A stretch of DNA of 64,000 nucleotides from Anomaloglossus baeobatrachus (GCF_048569485.1 NC_134364.1:127112752-127176751), one strand, 5' to 3'. Positions 23,901-34,945 are shown, counted from the stretch's first letter. The notes: generated from the letters alone by a model not told the origin. Numbers and translations are program-made.

Positions 23901-26900
23901 TGTCTCGTTCTCTCCTTACCTCTCTCGCTGTCTCGTTCTCTCCTTACCTCTCTCGCTGTCTCGTTCTCTCCTTTCCTCTTGCTGTCTCGTTCTCTCCTTT
24001 TCTCTTGCTGTCTCGTTCTCTCCTTTTCTCTCTCTGTCTTGTTCTCTCCTTTCCTCTCTCGCTCTCTCGTTCTCTCCTTTTCTCTCGCTGTCTCGTTCTC
24101 TCCTTTTCTCTCTCTGTCTTGTTCTCTCCTTTCCTCTCTCGTTCTCTCTTTTCCTCTCGCTGTCTCGTTCTCTCCTTTCCTCTCTCGTTCTCTCGTTTCC
24201 TCTCGCTGTCTCGTTTCCTCTCGCTGTCTTGTTCTCTCTCGCGGTCTCGTTCTCTCTTTTCCTCTCGCTGTCTCGTTCTCTCCTTTCCTCTCTCGCTGTC
24301 TCGTTCTCTCCTTTCCTCTCTCGTTCTCTCCTTTCCTCTCTCGCTGTCTTGTTCTCTCCTTTCCTCTCTTGCTGTCTCGTTCTCTCCTTTCCTCTCTTGC
24401 TGTCTCGTTCTCTCCTTTCCTCTCTCGTTCTCTCCTTTCCTCTTGCTGTCTCGTTCTCTCCTTTCCTCTCTCGCTGTCTCGTTCTCTCCTTTCCTCTCTC
24501 GCTGTCTCGTTCTCTCCTTTCCTCTCTCGCTGTCTCGTTCTCTCCTTTCCTCTCTCGCTGTCTCGTTCTCTCCTTTCCTCTCTCGCTGTCTCGTTCTCTC
24601 CTTTCCTCTCTCGCTGTCTCGTTCTCTCCTTTCCTCTCTCGCTGTCTCGTTCTCTCCTTTCCTCTCTCGCTGTCTCGTTCTCTCCTTTCCTCTCTCGCTG
24701 TCTCGTTCTCTCCTTTCCTCTCTCGCTGTCTCGTTCTCTCCTTTCCTCTCTCGCTGTCTCGTTCTCTCCTTTCCTCTCTCGCTGTCTCGTTCTCTCCTTT
24801 CCTCTCTCGCTGTCTCGTTCTCTCCTTTCCTCTCTCGCTGTCTCGTTCTCTCCTTTCCTCTTGCTGTCTCGTTCTCTCCTTTCCTCTCTCGCTGTCTCGT
24901 TCTCTCCTTTCCTCTCGCTGTCTCGTTCTCTCCTTTCCTCTCGCTGTCTCGTTCTCTCCTTTCCTCTCTCGCTGTCTCGTTCTCTCCTTTCCTCTCTCGC
25001 TCTCTCGTTCTCTCCTTTCCTCTCTCGCTCTCTCGTTCTCTCCTTTCCTCTCTTGCTGTCTCATTCTCTCCTTTCCTCTCTTGCTGTCTCGTTCTCTCCT
25101 TTCCTCTCTCGTTCTCTCCTTTCCTCTCTCGCTGTCTCGTTCTCTCCTTTCCTCTCTCGCTGTCTCGTTCTCTCCTTTCCTCTCTCGCTGTCTCGTTCTC
25201 TCCTTTCCTCTCTCGCTGTCTCGTTCTCTCCTTTCCTCTCTCGCTGTCTCGTTCTCTCCTTTCCTCTCTCGCTGTCTCGTTCTCTCCTTTCCTCTCTCGC
25301 TGTCTCGTTCTCTCCTTTCCTCTCTCGCTGTCTCGTTCTCTCCTTTCCTCTCTCGCTGTCTCGTTCTCTCCTTTCCTCTCTCGCTGTCTCGTTCTCTCCT
25401 TTCCTCTCTCGCTGTCTCGTTCTCTCCTTTCCTCTCTCGCTGTCTCGTTCTCTCCTTTCCTCTTGCTGTCTCGTTCTCTCCTTTCCTCTCTCGCTGTCTC
25501 GTTCTCTCCTTTCCTCTCGCTGTCTCGTTCTCTCCTTTCCTCTCGCTGTCTCGTTCTCTCCTTTCCTCTCTCGCTGTCTCGTTCTCTCCTTTCCTCTCTC
25601 GCTCTCTCGTTCTCTCCTTTCCTCTCTCGCTCTCTCGTTCTCTCCTTTCCTCTCTTGCTGTCTCATTCTCTCCTTTCCTCTCTTGCTGTCTCGTTCTCTC
25701 CTTTCCTCTCTCGTTCTCTCCTTTCCTCTCTCGCTGTCTCGTTCTCTCCTTTCCTCTCTCGCTGTCTCGTTCTCTCCTTTCCTCTCTCGCTGTCTCGTTC
25801 TCTCCTTTCCTCTCGCTGTCTCGTTCTCTCCTTTCCTCTCGCTGTCTCGTTCTCTCCTTTCCTCTCTCGCTCTCTCGTTCTCTCCTTTCCTCTCTCGCTC
25901 TCTCGTTCTCTCCTTTTCTCTCGCTGTCTTGTTCTCTCCTTTTCTCTCGCTGTCTCGTTCTCTCCTTTCCTCTCTTGCTGTCTCATTCTCTCCTTTCCTC
26001 TCTTGCTGTCTCGTTCTCTCCTTTCCTCTCTCGTTCTCTCCTTTCCTCTCTCGCTGTCTCGTTCTCTCCTTTCCTCTCTCGCTGTCTCGTTCTCTCCTTT
26101 CCTCTCTCGCTGTCTCGTTCTCTCCTTTCCTCTCTCGCTGTCTCGTTCTCTCCTTTCCTCTCTCGCTGTCTCGTTCTCTCCTTTCCTCTCGCTGTCTCGT
26201 TCTCTCCTTTCCTCTCGCTGTCTCGTTCTCTCCTTTCCTCTCTCGCTGTCTCGTTCTCTCCTTACCTCTCTCGCTGTCTCGTTCTCTCCTTTCCTCTCTC
26301 GCTCTCTCGTTCTCTCCTTTTCTCTCGCTGTCTTGTTCTCTCCTTTTCTCTCGCTGTCTCGTTCTCTCCTTTTCTCTTGCTGTCTCGTTCTCTCCTTTTC
26401 TCTTGCTGTCTCGTTCTCTCCTTTTCTCTTGCTGTCTCGTTCTCTCCTTTCCTCTCGCTGTCTAGTTCTCTCCTTTCCTCTCGATGTCTTGTTCTCTCCT
26501 TTCCTCTTGCTGTCTCGTTCTCTCTTTTCCTCTCGCGGTCTCGTTCTCTCTTCCTCTTGCTGTCTCGTTCTCTCTCGCTGTCTTGTTCTCTCTCGCGGTC
26601 TCCTTTCCTCTCGCTGTCTCGTTCTCTCCTTTCCTCTCGATGTCTTGTTCTCTCCTTTCCTCTTGCTGTCTCGTTCTCTCCTTTCCTCTCGCTGTCTCGT
26701 TCTCTCCTTTCCTCTCGCTGTCTCGTTCTCTCCTTTCCTCTCGCTGTCTCGTTCTCTCCTTTCCTCTCTCGTTCTCTCGTTTCCTCTCGCTGTCTCGTTT
26801 CCTCTCGCTGTCTTGTTCTCTCTCGCTGTCTCGTTCTCTCTCGCGGTCTCGTTCTCTCTCGCTGTCTCGTTCTCTCCTTTCCTCTCTCGTTCTCTCGTTT

Positions 26901-29900
26901 CCTCTCGCGGTCTCGTTTCCTCTCGCTGTCTCGTTTCCTCTCGCTGTCTTGTTCTCTCTCGCGGTCTCGTTCTCTCCTTTCCTCTCGCTGTCTCGTTCTC
27001 TCGTTTCCTCTCGCTGTCTTGTTCTCTCTCGCTGTCTTGTTCTCTCTCGCGGTCTCGTTTCCTCTCGCTGTCTCGTTCTCTCGTTTCCTCTCGCTGTCTC
27101 GTTCTCTCGTTTCCTCTCGCTGTCTCGTTCTCTCGTTTCCTCTTGCTGTCTTGTTCTCTCCTTTCCTCTTGCTGTCTTGTTCTCTCCTTTCCTCTTGCTG
27201 TCTCGTTCTCTCTCGCGGTCTCGTTCTCTCTCGCGGTCTCGTTCTCTCTCGCTGTCTCGTTCTCTCTCGCTGTCTCGTTCTCTCTCGCGGTCTCGTTCTC
27301 TCTCGCTGTCTCGTTCTCTCTCGCTGTCTCGTTCTCTCTCGCGGTCTCGTTCTCTCTCGCGGTCTCGTTCTCTCTCGCGGTCTCGTTCTCTCTCGTTCTC
27401 TCGTTCTCTCTCGCGGTCTCGTTCTCTCTCGCTGTCTCGTTCTCTCTCGCGGTCTCGTTCTCTCTCGCGGTCTCGTTCTCTCTCGCTGTCTCGTCCTCTC
27501 TCGCTGTCTCGTTCTCTCTCGCGGTCTCGTTCTCTCTCGCTGTCTCGTTCTCTCTCGCGGTCTCGTTCTCTCTCGCGGTCTCGTTCTCTCTCGCGGTCTC
27601 GTTCTCTCTCGCTGTCTCGTTCTCTCTCGCGGTCTCGTTCTCTCTCGCGGTCTCGTTCTCTCTCGCGGTCTCGTTCTCTCTCGCGGTCTCGTTCTCTCTC
27701 GCGGTCTCGTTCTCTCTCGCGGTCTCGTTCTCTCTCGCGGTCTCGTTCTCTCTCGCTGTCTCGTTCTCTCTCGCTGTCTTGTTCTCTCTCGCTGTCTTGT
27801 TCTCTCTCGCGGTCTCGTTTCCTGTCGCTGTCTCGTTCTCTCCTTTCCTCTCTCGCTGTCTCGTTCTCTCTCGCGGTCTCGTTCTCTCTGCTTTTTTCCT
27901 GTGTGATACTGTGGCTGAGCTGTGTGTCTCCTCCTCCAGGCCCGGCCCCTTTCCCGGTAGGGGCAGTACAGTGTGGCGTTCCCTGTAGGTGCAGTGCCGT
28001 ACCCCTCCTGCAGGTGTCACTCTTACTCTGCGGTTCTGATCCGCTGTGTCTCTGCGCAGGGTCCGTCTGGCAGGAATGAAGATCGGCCGCCCTCCCGTGT
28101 CCGTGGGCCATTACAAGATGGTGAAGCACAAGGGCGACAGGGGAAATGAGGAGAACCCTCACCGGTGAGGAGCACAACTCCCATCCTCCTCCTCTACATA
28201 TGCGTTCCCTTCATCACACCCATAGACCGGCGCTGATGGTGTTCCTGACACCAATACACTGTAACAGACCTTCAGCTGTGAGACATATTAGGTCAGGGGC
28301 TGTAAACAAGGTTTCCATTCATTGACAGCAAGCAGAGCGGTGATAGGACATGTTCTGTGGAGTCTCTGAGGAGGCTCCGGGGATAGCGAGCACGAAAGTC
28401 TGTAATGAGATCAGAGAGTGAAAGGGAAGAATGGAGGGATGATCCGGATCAGAGGGATCCTGAGCCTGACATCAGCGCGGAGGGGCCGGCTGTGCACCGA
28501 CATCCCATAATGCACTGGTGCCGCACTACAGCTCCCACAATGCTCTGCAGCATGACAGCTATCAGCGAAGCAGCAGGACTGTGGTTATTAAAGGGAAGGT
28601 GTGGTAAAAAAAAAAAAAAGTATTAATGTTTTGTTTAAATAATATTTGTTTTTAATTGAGAAAAATATAAAAAAAAACCTAAAAGTTTGATATTTTCCAC
28701 TCTTAAACACTAGGGGCAGCAGCTGCTGAAATCCTGCTGTAGAGCTACTGTAGAACCAGCTCACATTACAGCTGCAGTAAAGTGGGCGGAGTCTGCTCTC
28801 CTGTGTGTGATGTCACCTCCCCCTCCCAATCTGGGGGTTAAGAGAGAATGAAGTTGAGGATCACAGTGCGGAGCCATGTTGTTGGTGACAGCAAAGTGAT
28901 CCTAATGTCTAAAGTGTCACCAAGGCCCGCTGCAGAGTGCCCCACTGTATACTGCACCACACTGTATCCCAATGCCCCACTGACTGTCTCCCTACGCCTC
29001 ACTGTATCCCGTGCCCCCATATACTGTGCTGCCAGCCGGGATCGGAGGTCTGAGGTGACATGCGACGAGGAGGGGTGCGCTGTAGTGCAGTGCCGCTCAG
29101 GCTGTAGATGTCAGCCGTGATTACCGTTCCAAGCCGCATGCACTCTCCTCAGACTTGCGACCCCGGCAGCCTGTCCGGTCAACGATCACAGTACATATCG
29201 GCGAACAGCGGAGGCCCAAGGTGAGCACACGCGGGAAGGGGGGTGAGCGTCAGAGTGGGGGGAGGGGGAGCGTCAGAGTGCGGGGTGATTGAGCATCAGA
29301 GTGGGGGGAGGGGGAGCGGCAGAGTGGGGGGAGGGGGAGCGGCAGAGTATGGGGAGGGGGAGCGGCAGAGTGGGGAGCAGCACGCCAGGATCAGTTTTGG
29401 TGCAATCACCGCTGCCCGGCAGGTGACGGGGGAAGGTGCAGCACACAGCATACGTTGTGAGCTCCACAACAATGGCGCTGATCTCCTCCCTCTGCTGTGA
29501 TCTGGAGCTGTCCTGTATTAAGTATAGGGTCGCAGCCTGACCACGGTCTTCTATGCACAGGGCGCTGCCATAAAGGAGGTGAGCAAGTGTCATTACTCAC
29601 AGCAAAGCCAAGATGGCCGCCCCCAGGGCTTCAGTAACACTAGAATTAAATAACTAAATAAACAGTGAGTTTAATTTTTTATTAAAAATACTTGATTTCA
29701 TAATCACTATTATTATTACAGAAATAAAAAACGCGACACCTTCCCTTTAAGGAACTACAGCTCTGGATGTATAAGATGTATTAACCTGGCTCTAGCATAG
29801 GGAGTGCAGCTCTGGAGTGACAACATAGGCTTTGGCATAATATGATTCCGCTTAAAGGGCCGGTACCCCAGTATTATGTCTCATCCGTGTTGCCCCTTTC

Positions 29901-30415
29901 CCCGCAGGTTCGACCTTCTCATCCGCACGCAGAGGATGTGGACTCAGGACGGGATGAACTCGCTGACCTACACGCTCCTGTCCAGAGAGCTGGAAGCCCT
30001 GTACACAAACCTGACGGTGGACATCGGCATGGACCCCAGATCCCAGAAGCCCCTGAGAACCAGGGGCCCCACCCCCCCACCGGTGAGGACGCACAGTAAC
30101 AGCAGCGCCGGCGGCAGTGGTGGCTCCACCCGGGGAAGATTAACTGTATCTGTCCAGTCTTCCATCAACAATTCCGCGGCGGCGGCCACTGCCCAGGCAA
30201 CAGTCCCCTCCAAGGTCCGGCAGGAGGTAAGGGAGAGTAAAGCCTCTGCTGCCCCCCGGGGACAGAACCCCTCAGCTACAGAATTCCCGAAACGGAGGCG
30301 ACTGAGGAGCCGGAAAAACACAACCAAGACGACAGTCAGCGAGCAGGCCGACGTCCAGAGGAGGCCGCACAACCAGACTGCTCGGAGCAGACCCTCCGCG
30401 GCCCCTCATCTCTGA
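17958..30415 (+). CDS. B4GALT3: Beta-1,4-galactosyltransferase 3, six coding exons
   Basis: Golgi type II membrane enzyme that transfers galactose from UDP-Gal to terminal GlcNAc in beta-1,4 linkage. Coding exons read from the sequence: 17958-18213, 20594-20829, 20908-21098, 21355-21477, 28060-28164 and 29908-30415. All introns are GT-AG, phases agree, and the total is 472 codons plus stop. The N-terminus ([18 protein letters not shown]) closely matches B4GALT3 and is followed by a membrane anchor at about residues 10-31. N57 is a glycosylation sequon. The metal and donor site is visible: [10 protein letters not shown] (170-179), DVD (196-198), WGWGGEDDD (257-265), and M289/H292 as the probable other Mn ligands. 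An acceptor at 17951/17952 lies 6 bp before the ATG, so the 5' UTR is spliced. The catalytic domain aligns without gaps to mammalian B4GALT3 as I recall it (about 393 aa); the extra length is a basic, Ser/Thr-rich tail after residue 347. Introns hold long minisatellites but no exon is damaged. Confidence 0.95.
18240..20555. repeat. 35-bp minisatellite array in B4GALT3 intron 2
   Basis: About 65 copies of a 35-36-bp unit (ataactactataatactgcc plus a ctatgtacaag-type segment). A rarer variant with tgctccaagtac recurs at about 18543, 18858 and 19034, suggesting block duplication. The same family fills PPOX intron 4 (55455-57500). Confidence 0.97.
21099..21354 (+). other. B4GALT3 intron without array
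   Basis: A 256-bp intron with GTGAGG donor and CCACAG acceptor; no repeat recognised. With the 78-bp intron at 20830-20907 it is one of only two B4GALT3 coding introns that stayed compact. Confidence 0.85.
21540..22160 (-). mobile_element. Penelope-like reverse transcriptase fragment
   Basis: On the - strand, translation gives [20 protein letters not shown] (centred on 21921-21940), then an eroded stretch, then FQNRGYPEA (about 21590-21613). The first matches the conserved TAMG-type block of Penelope-like reverse transcriptases and the second their downstream FxxRGYP region. Frames change and stops occur. Only part of the element is present, inside B4GALT3's 6.6-kb intron. Confidence 0.65.
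22225..27890. repeat. Pure-pyrimidine 28-bp to 18-bp minisatellite array
   Basis: About 220 units. The main unit is 28 bp (tcgctgtctcgttctctcct core). From about 27210 an 18-bp short form (tcgcggtctcgttctctc) dominates. The + strand is nearly all C/T except one or two G per unit. A 602-bp higher-order duplication is marked by the variant tctcattctc at about 25061 and 25663, with a third marker near 25986. Confidence 0.97.
28165..28587 (+). other. 5' part of B4GALT3 last intron
   Basis: No array and no exon. Ordinary intron sequence up to the TTAA-flanked element. Confidence 0.5.
28588..29750. mobile_element. TTAA-flanked nonautonomous DNA transposon
   Basis: The ends are inverted: TTAA then agggaaggtgt at 28588-28602, and acaccttccct then TTAA at 29736-29750. 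TTAA target duplications are typical of Kolobok and piggyBac elements; ends beginning AGGG fit Kolobok-like better. No transposase frame was seen in about 1.15 kb. A short G-rich tandem stretch (29243-29372) lies inside. Confidence 0.6.
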
Positions 30416-32600
30416 GCGCCATTACCCTCCACCTCTGTGCTGGTGCACAGGACACATTACGTACAGGGATTTCCAGTGTATGCACTGGTGCAGATAACAT
30501 TGTGACAGAAGCTACACGCGGTCAGTCTCACCCTCCGGGAGAATGTGGCCATCAGCCCCGGCCCAGGGGGCTACTGTCCTGTGATTCCCCTCCCCCACTG
30601 AGTGCCTCATTGCACAAGGAGAATCAGAATTCACTGTGACGTCAGCTGCTGTATATTCGTGTGCCAGTGGTGTACCACTCCTCCGTGCTGCTGACAGTGC
30701 CTGGGGTGTGCCACTCCTCCGTGCTGCTGACAGTGCCTGGGGTGTGCCACTCCTCCGTGCTGCTGACAGTGCCTGGGGTGGACCGCTCCTCCCGTGCTGC
30801 TGACAGTGCCTGGGGTGTACCGCTCCTCCCGTGCTGCTGACAGTGCCTGGGGTGTACCGCTCCTCTCGTGCTGCTGACAGTGCCTGGGGTGTACCGCTCC
30901 TCCCGTGTAGCTGACAGTGCCTGGGGTGTACCGCTCCTCCCTGTGCTGCTGACAGTGCCTGGGGTGTACCGCTCCTCCCTGTGCTGCTGACAGTGCCTGG
31001 GGTGTACCGCTCCTCCCTGTGCTGCTGACAGTGCCTGGGGTGTACTGCTCCTCCGGTGCTGCTGACAGTACCTGGGATGTACCGCTAATCCGGTGCTGCT
31101 GACAGTGCCTGGGGTGTACCGCTCCTCCGGTGCTGCTGACAGTACCTGGGATGTACCGCTCCTCCGGTGCTGCTGACAGTGCCTGGGGTGTACCGCTCCT
31201 CTCGTGCTGCTGACAGTATCTGGGGTGTACCGCTCCTCTCGTGCTGCTGACAGTATCTGGGGTGTACCGCTCCTCTCGTGCTGCTGACAGTGCCTGGGGT
31301 GTACCGCTCCTCCGGTGCTGCTGACAGTACCTGGGGTGTACCGCTCCTCTCGTGCTGCTGACAGTACCTGGGGTGTACCGCTCCTCTCGTGCTGCTGACA
31401 GTGCCTGGGGTGTACCGCTCCTCCGGTGCTGCTGACAGTGCCTGGGGTGTACCGCTCCTCCCGTGCTGCTGACAGTGCCTGGGGTGTACCGCTCCTCTCG
31501 TGCTGCTGACAGTGCCTGGGGTGTACCGCTCCTCCCGTGCTGCTGACAGTACCTGGGGTGTACCGTTCCTCCCGTGCTGCTGACAGTGCCTGGGGTGTAC
31601 CGCTCCTCCGGTGCTGCTGACAGTGCCTGGGGTGTACCGCTCGTCCCGTGCTGCTAACAGTGCCTGGAGTGTACCGCTCCTCTCGTGCTGCTGACAGTGC
31701 CTGGGGTGTACCGCTCCTCCAGTGCTGCTGACAGTGCCTGGGGTGTACCGCTCGTCCCGTGCTGCTAACAGTGCCTGGAGTGTACCGCTCCTCTCGTGCT
31801 GCTGACAGTGCCTGGGGTGTACCGCTCCTCTCGTGCTGCTGACAGTGCCTGGGGTGTACCGCTCCTCTCGTGCTGCTGACAGTGCCTGGGGTGTACCGCT
31901 CCTCTCGTGCTGCTGACAGTATCTGGGGTGTACCGCTCCTCTCGTGCTGCTGACAGTGCCTGGGGTGTACCGCTCCTCCCGTGCTGCTGACAGTGCCTGG
32001 GGTGTACCGCTCCTCCCGTGCTGCTGACAGTGCCTGGGGTGTACCGCTCCTCCCGTGCTGCTGACAGTGCCTGGGGTGTACCGCTCCTCCCGTGCTGCTG
32101 ACAGTGCCTGGGGTGTACCGCTCCTCTCGTGCTGCTGACAGTGCCTGGGGTGTACCGCTCCTCTCGTGCTGCTGACAGTGCCTGGGGTGTACCGCTCCTC
32201 TCGTGCTGCTGACAGTATCTGGGGTGTACCGCTCCTCTCGTGCTGCTGACAGTGCCTGGGGTGTACCGCTCCTCCCGTGCTGCTGACAGTGCCTGGGGTG
32301 TACCGCTCCTCCCGTGCTGCTGACAGTGCCTGGGGTGTACCGCTCCTCTCGTGCTGCTGACAGACTCTCGCCATTGCTGTGAGTGACAGTATTTCTTCCA
32401 AGTGTTTCTGGTGCCCGCCGCCGCTTTCATTGCCTCATGTGATCGTCCACCACAAATATTTTATTATTATTCTATTTATGAACTCGGAGACGCTGGATGA
32501 GTGGCGGGACGGCGGGATGTGACCGCTCAGGGTCGCCGGACACTGGTTGTGTTTTTTGTGTGCAGTTTCATTAAATTATTACATGAGATTTGCATCGTCT
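30416..32600 (+). other. B4GALT3: Presumed B4GALT3 3' UTR with poly(A) signal
   Basis: From the stop codon the sequence runs through about 250 bp of ordinary DNA, then a 37-bp minisatellite (30660-32362), then unique DNA. ATTAAA at 32570-32575 is followed by a T/G-rich stretch and is the first convincing polyadenylation signal I noticed. If it is used, the mature 3' UTR would be about 2.2 kb and mostly tandem repeat. No transcript evidence is available, and an earlier weak signal cannot be excluded. Confidence 0.45.
30660..32362. repeat. 37-bp minisatellite array in presumed B4GALT3 3' UTR
   Basis: About 46 copies of a 37-bp unit (ctgctgacagtgcctggggt core). Variation is mainly in a ctccc/ctctc/ctccg position. 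Long open frames on the - strand are artefacts of the repeat. Confidence 0.97.
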
Positions 32601-32704
32601 CTTATTCCCAAAATGGTCCCCCATGGCATGCTGGGAGTTGTAGTCACATTAAAGTGAGAGATCTCACTAAAGAAGTGAGAGTGTTACTCAACCGCCCTTG
32701 CAAG

Positions 32705-32856
32705 ATGTAGAAGATGATGTGCTCTGCCCCTAGTGGTCATATCATGGCGGGTGCAGCTCTGTTCTGGGAAGGTGGCAGAATCGTGTACGATCCTCACCAT
32801 GGTGCTGTCCTCAGACGTGGATGAGATGTCCAAAACCCTGGAGGAAAAAGTAACAG
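32705..32856 (-). pseudogene. Degenerate copy of PPOX exon 9 and a bit of intron 10
   Basis: On the - strand, 32759-32856 matches PPOX exon 9 (49269-49382) at roughly 80% by eye, including the preceding polypyrimidine/CCTCCAG acceptor and the stretch coding for GFGHLI. A small deletion shifts the frame and the 3' half is degraded. The neighbouring 32705-32752 resembles PPOX intron 10 (about 48880-48925), so exon 10 and intron 9 are missing from the copy. Retained intron-like flanks argue for a genomic duplication and not a retrocopy. Order and orientation are the same as in the parent gene. It cannot encode protein. Confidence 0.7.
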
Positions 32857-32861
32857 GACAC

Positions 32862-32937
32862 TGACGCTCAGTGTCACTGACGCTCAGTGTCACTGACGCT
32901 CAGTGTCACTGACGCTCAGTGTCACTGACGCTCCGTG
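32862..32937. repeat. 16-bp short tandem repeat
   Basis: Five copies of cactgacgctcagtgt, directly beside the PPOX exon copy. Confidence 0.95.
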
Positions 32938-33299
32938 TACAGGATAATGAAATCTACACAGAATATGACCTCCACTTTGTAGAGGGTATAGTTCATAAAT
33001 GCAACAGTGTCCTTCCTTATGAACTATATCCTCTACAGCAGGGGTGAGGAACCTCCCGCCCGCGACCGCATGCGGCCCCCGAAGACTTTTTATGCGGCCC
33101 CTGGGCACATTCTCGGAGACTGCAGTACGGTAACCACGGTTGTCGGCTGCCGACCCTTTAAATGACAATGTGTGGCCTGTGTCAGCGTGCTGAGGACGTA
33201 GGTTGTGGGCGGGGTACGCATGAGATGTGCTGCGTTCCCGTCCCACAGAAGAAGAGGAACGGCAGGTTTACTGGCCTCCCAGCTGTAAGTGCTGTGAGC

Positions 33300-34305
33300 C
33301 TCCTGCCTCCCGCTGCTCTGTATGCCTCCCCCCCCAGTGCTGTGTGTGCCTCCCCCCCAGTGCTGTATGTGCCCCCCCCTAGTGCTGTGTGTGCCTCCCC
33401 CCCCCAGTGCTGTGTGTGCCTCCCCCCAGTGCTGTGTGTGCCTCCCCCCCAGTGCTGTGTGCCTCCCCCCCAGTGCTGTGTGTGCCTCCCCCCCAGTGCT
33501 GTGTGTGCCTCCCCCCCAGTGCTGTGTGTGCCTCCCCCCCAGTGCTGTGTGTGCCTCCCCCCCAGTGCTGTGTGTGCCTCCCCCCCAGTGCTGTGTGTGC
33601 CTCCCCCCCCAGTGCTGTGTGTGCCTCCCCCCCAGTGCTGTGTGTGCCTCCCCCCCAGTGCTGTGTGTGCCTCCCCCCCTAGTGCTGTGTGTGCCTCCCC
33701 CCCTAGTGCTGTGTGTGCCTCCCCCCCTAGTGCTGTGTGTGCCTCCCCCCCTAGTGCTGTGTGTGCCTCCCCCCCTAGTGCTGTGTGTGCCTCCCCCCCT
33801 AGTGCTGTGTGTGCCTCCCCCCCTAGTGCTGTGTGTGCCTCCCCTCCCAGTGCTGTGTGCCTCCCCTCCCAGTGCTGTGCTTGATTCCCTCCCAGTGCTG
33901 TGCTTGATTCCCTCCCAGTGCTGTGTGTGCCTCCCCCCCTAGTGCTGTGCTTGATTCCCTCCCAGTGCTGTGCTTGATTCCCTCCCAGTGCTGTGTGTGC
34001 CTCCCCTCCCAGTGCTGTGCGCGCCTCCCCTCCCAGTGCTGTGTGTGCCTCCCCTCCCAGTGCTGTGCGCGCCTCCCCTCCCAGTGCTGTGTGTGCCTCC
34101 CCTCCCAGTGCTGTGCACGCCTCCCCTCCCAGTGCTGTGTGTGCCTCCCCTCCCAGTGCTGTGCTTGATTCCCTCCCAGTGCTGTGCGCGCCTCCCCTCC
34201 CAGTGCTGTGTGTGCCTCCCCTCCCAGTGCTGTGCTTGATTCCCTCCCAGTGCTGTGCGTACCACCCCCCACCCAGTGCTCTCTGTGCTCCCCCAGTCCT
34301 GTTCA
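33300..34305. repeat. 22-24-bp minisatellite inside the hAT element
   Basis: About 43 units of gtgctgtgtgtgcctcccc type. Sub-blocks are marked by C-run length, by a cctag variant (33677-33835) and by a ttgattccctccc variant (33880-34250). Confidence 0.95.
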
Positions 34306-34401
34306 TGCCCCTCTAGTGTTGTCTATGCAATCGCCAAGGCTGTCCATGCCCAGCAGTACTGTTTGTCCCCCCCCTGTGACGTCCGAGCCCCAGCCCCTCG
34401 T

Positions 34402-34545
34402 GTGTGTGTGTGTGTGTGTGTGCGTGCGTGCGTGTGTGTGTGTGCGCGTGTGTGTGTGCGCGTGTGTGTGTGCGTGTGTGTGTGTGCGTGCGTGCGTGCG
34501 TGTGCGCGTGTGTGTGTGCGTGTGTGTGTGTGCGTGTGTGTGCAG
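34402..34545. repeat. (GT)n/(GTGC)n microsatellite
   Basis: Uninterrupted alternating purine-pyrimidine sequence mixing GT with GC steps; it abuts the MITE at 34543. Confidence 0.95.
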
Positions 34546-34786
34546 GGTGGTTCAAAAGTAGGTGGACAGAGAATAACAACATGGTATAAAGTGAAACTGG
34601 CTCAGTCGCCCTTAGCAACCAATCAGATTCCACCTTTCATTTTCCAAAAGAGTCTGTGAACAATGAAAAGTGGAATCTAATTGGTTGCTAAGGGTAACTG
34701 AGTCAGTTTCACTTTCCACCATGTTTGATAAATCACCCCCTCCATAACCCTTACACACACTGTCCACCTACTTTTGGAGCACCCTG
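34543..34786. mobile_element. mariner-type MITE
   Basis: About 244 bp. Terminal inverted repeats are cagggtggttcaaaagtagg at the left and its near complement at the right (ending caccctg at 34786, then TATA). A second inner inverted repeat (ccaatcagattccacctttc and its complement) lets the whole element fold. No coding capacity. Confidence 0.8.
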
Positions 34787-34846
34787 TATATATGTATGTG
34801 TGTATCTATCGATCTATCTATATCTCTCTCTCTATATATATATATA

Positions 34847-34945
34847 CAGTGCCTTGTGAAAGTATTTGGCCCCCTTGAATTTTTCAGCCTTTTCTCACAT
34901 TTCAGGCTTCAAATGTACAGATAAAAATGTTCTGGTGAAGAATAG
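34847..34945. mobile_element. Tc1-like transposon end fragment
   Basis: After a TA-rich stretch, cagtgccttgtgaaagtatt and the following sequence resemble the terminal repeat of a vertebrate Tc1 element. Only about 100 bp remains. Confidence 0.6.

Noticed and set aside
22070-27988. Ser/Arg/Leu-rich frames of up to 1,972 codons, and Arg/Glu-rich minus frames resembling RS or RE proteins
   Set aside because: They come from the pyrimidine array within a B4GALT3 intron. All + frames look alike, which is a mark of repeat composition and not coding.
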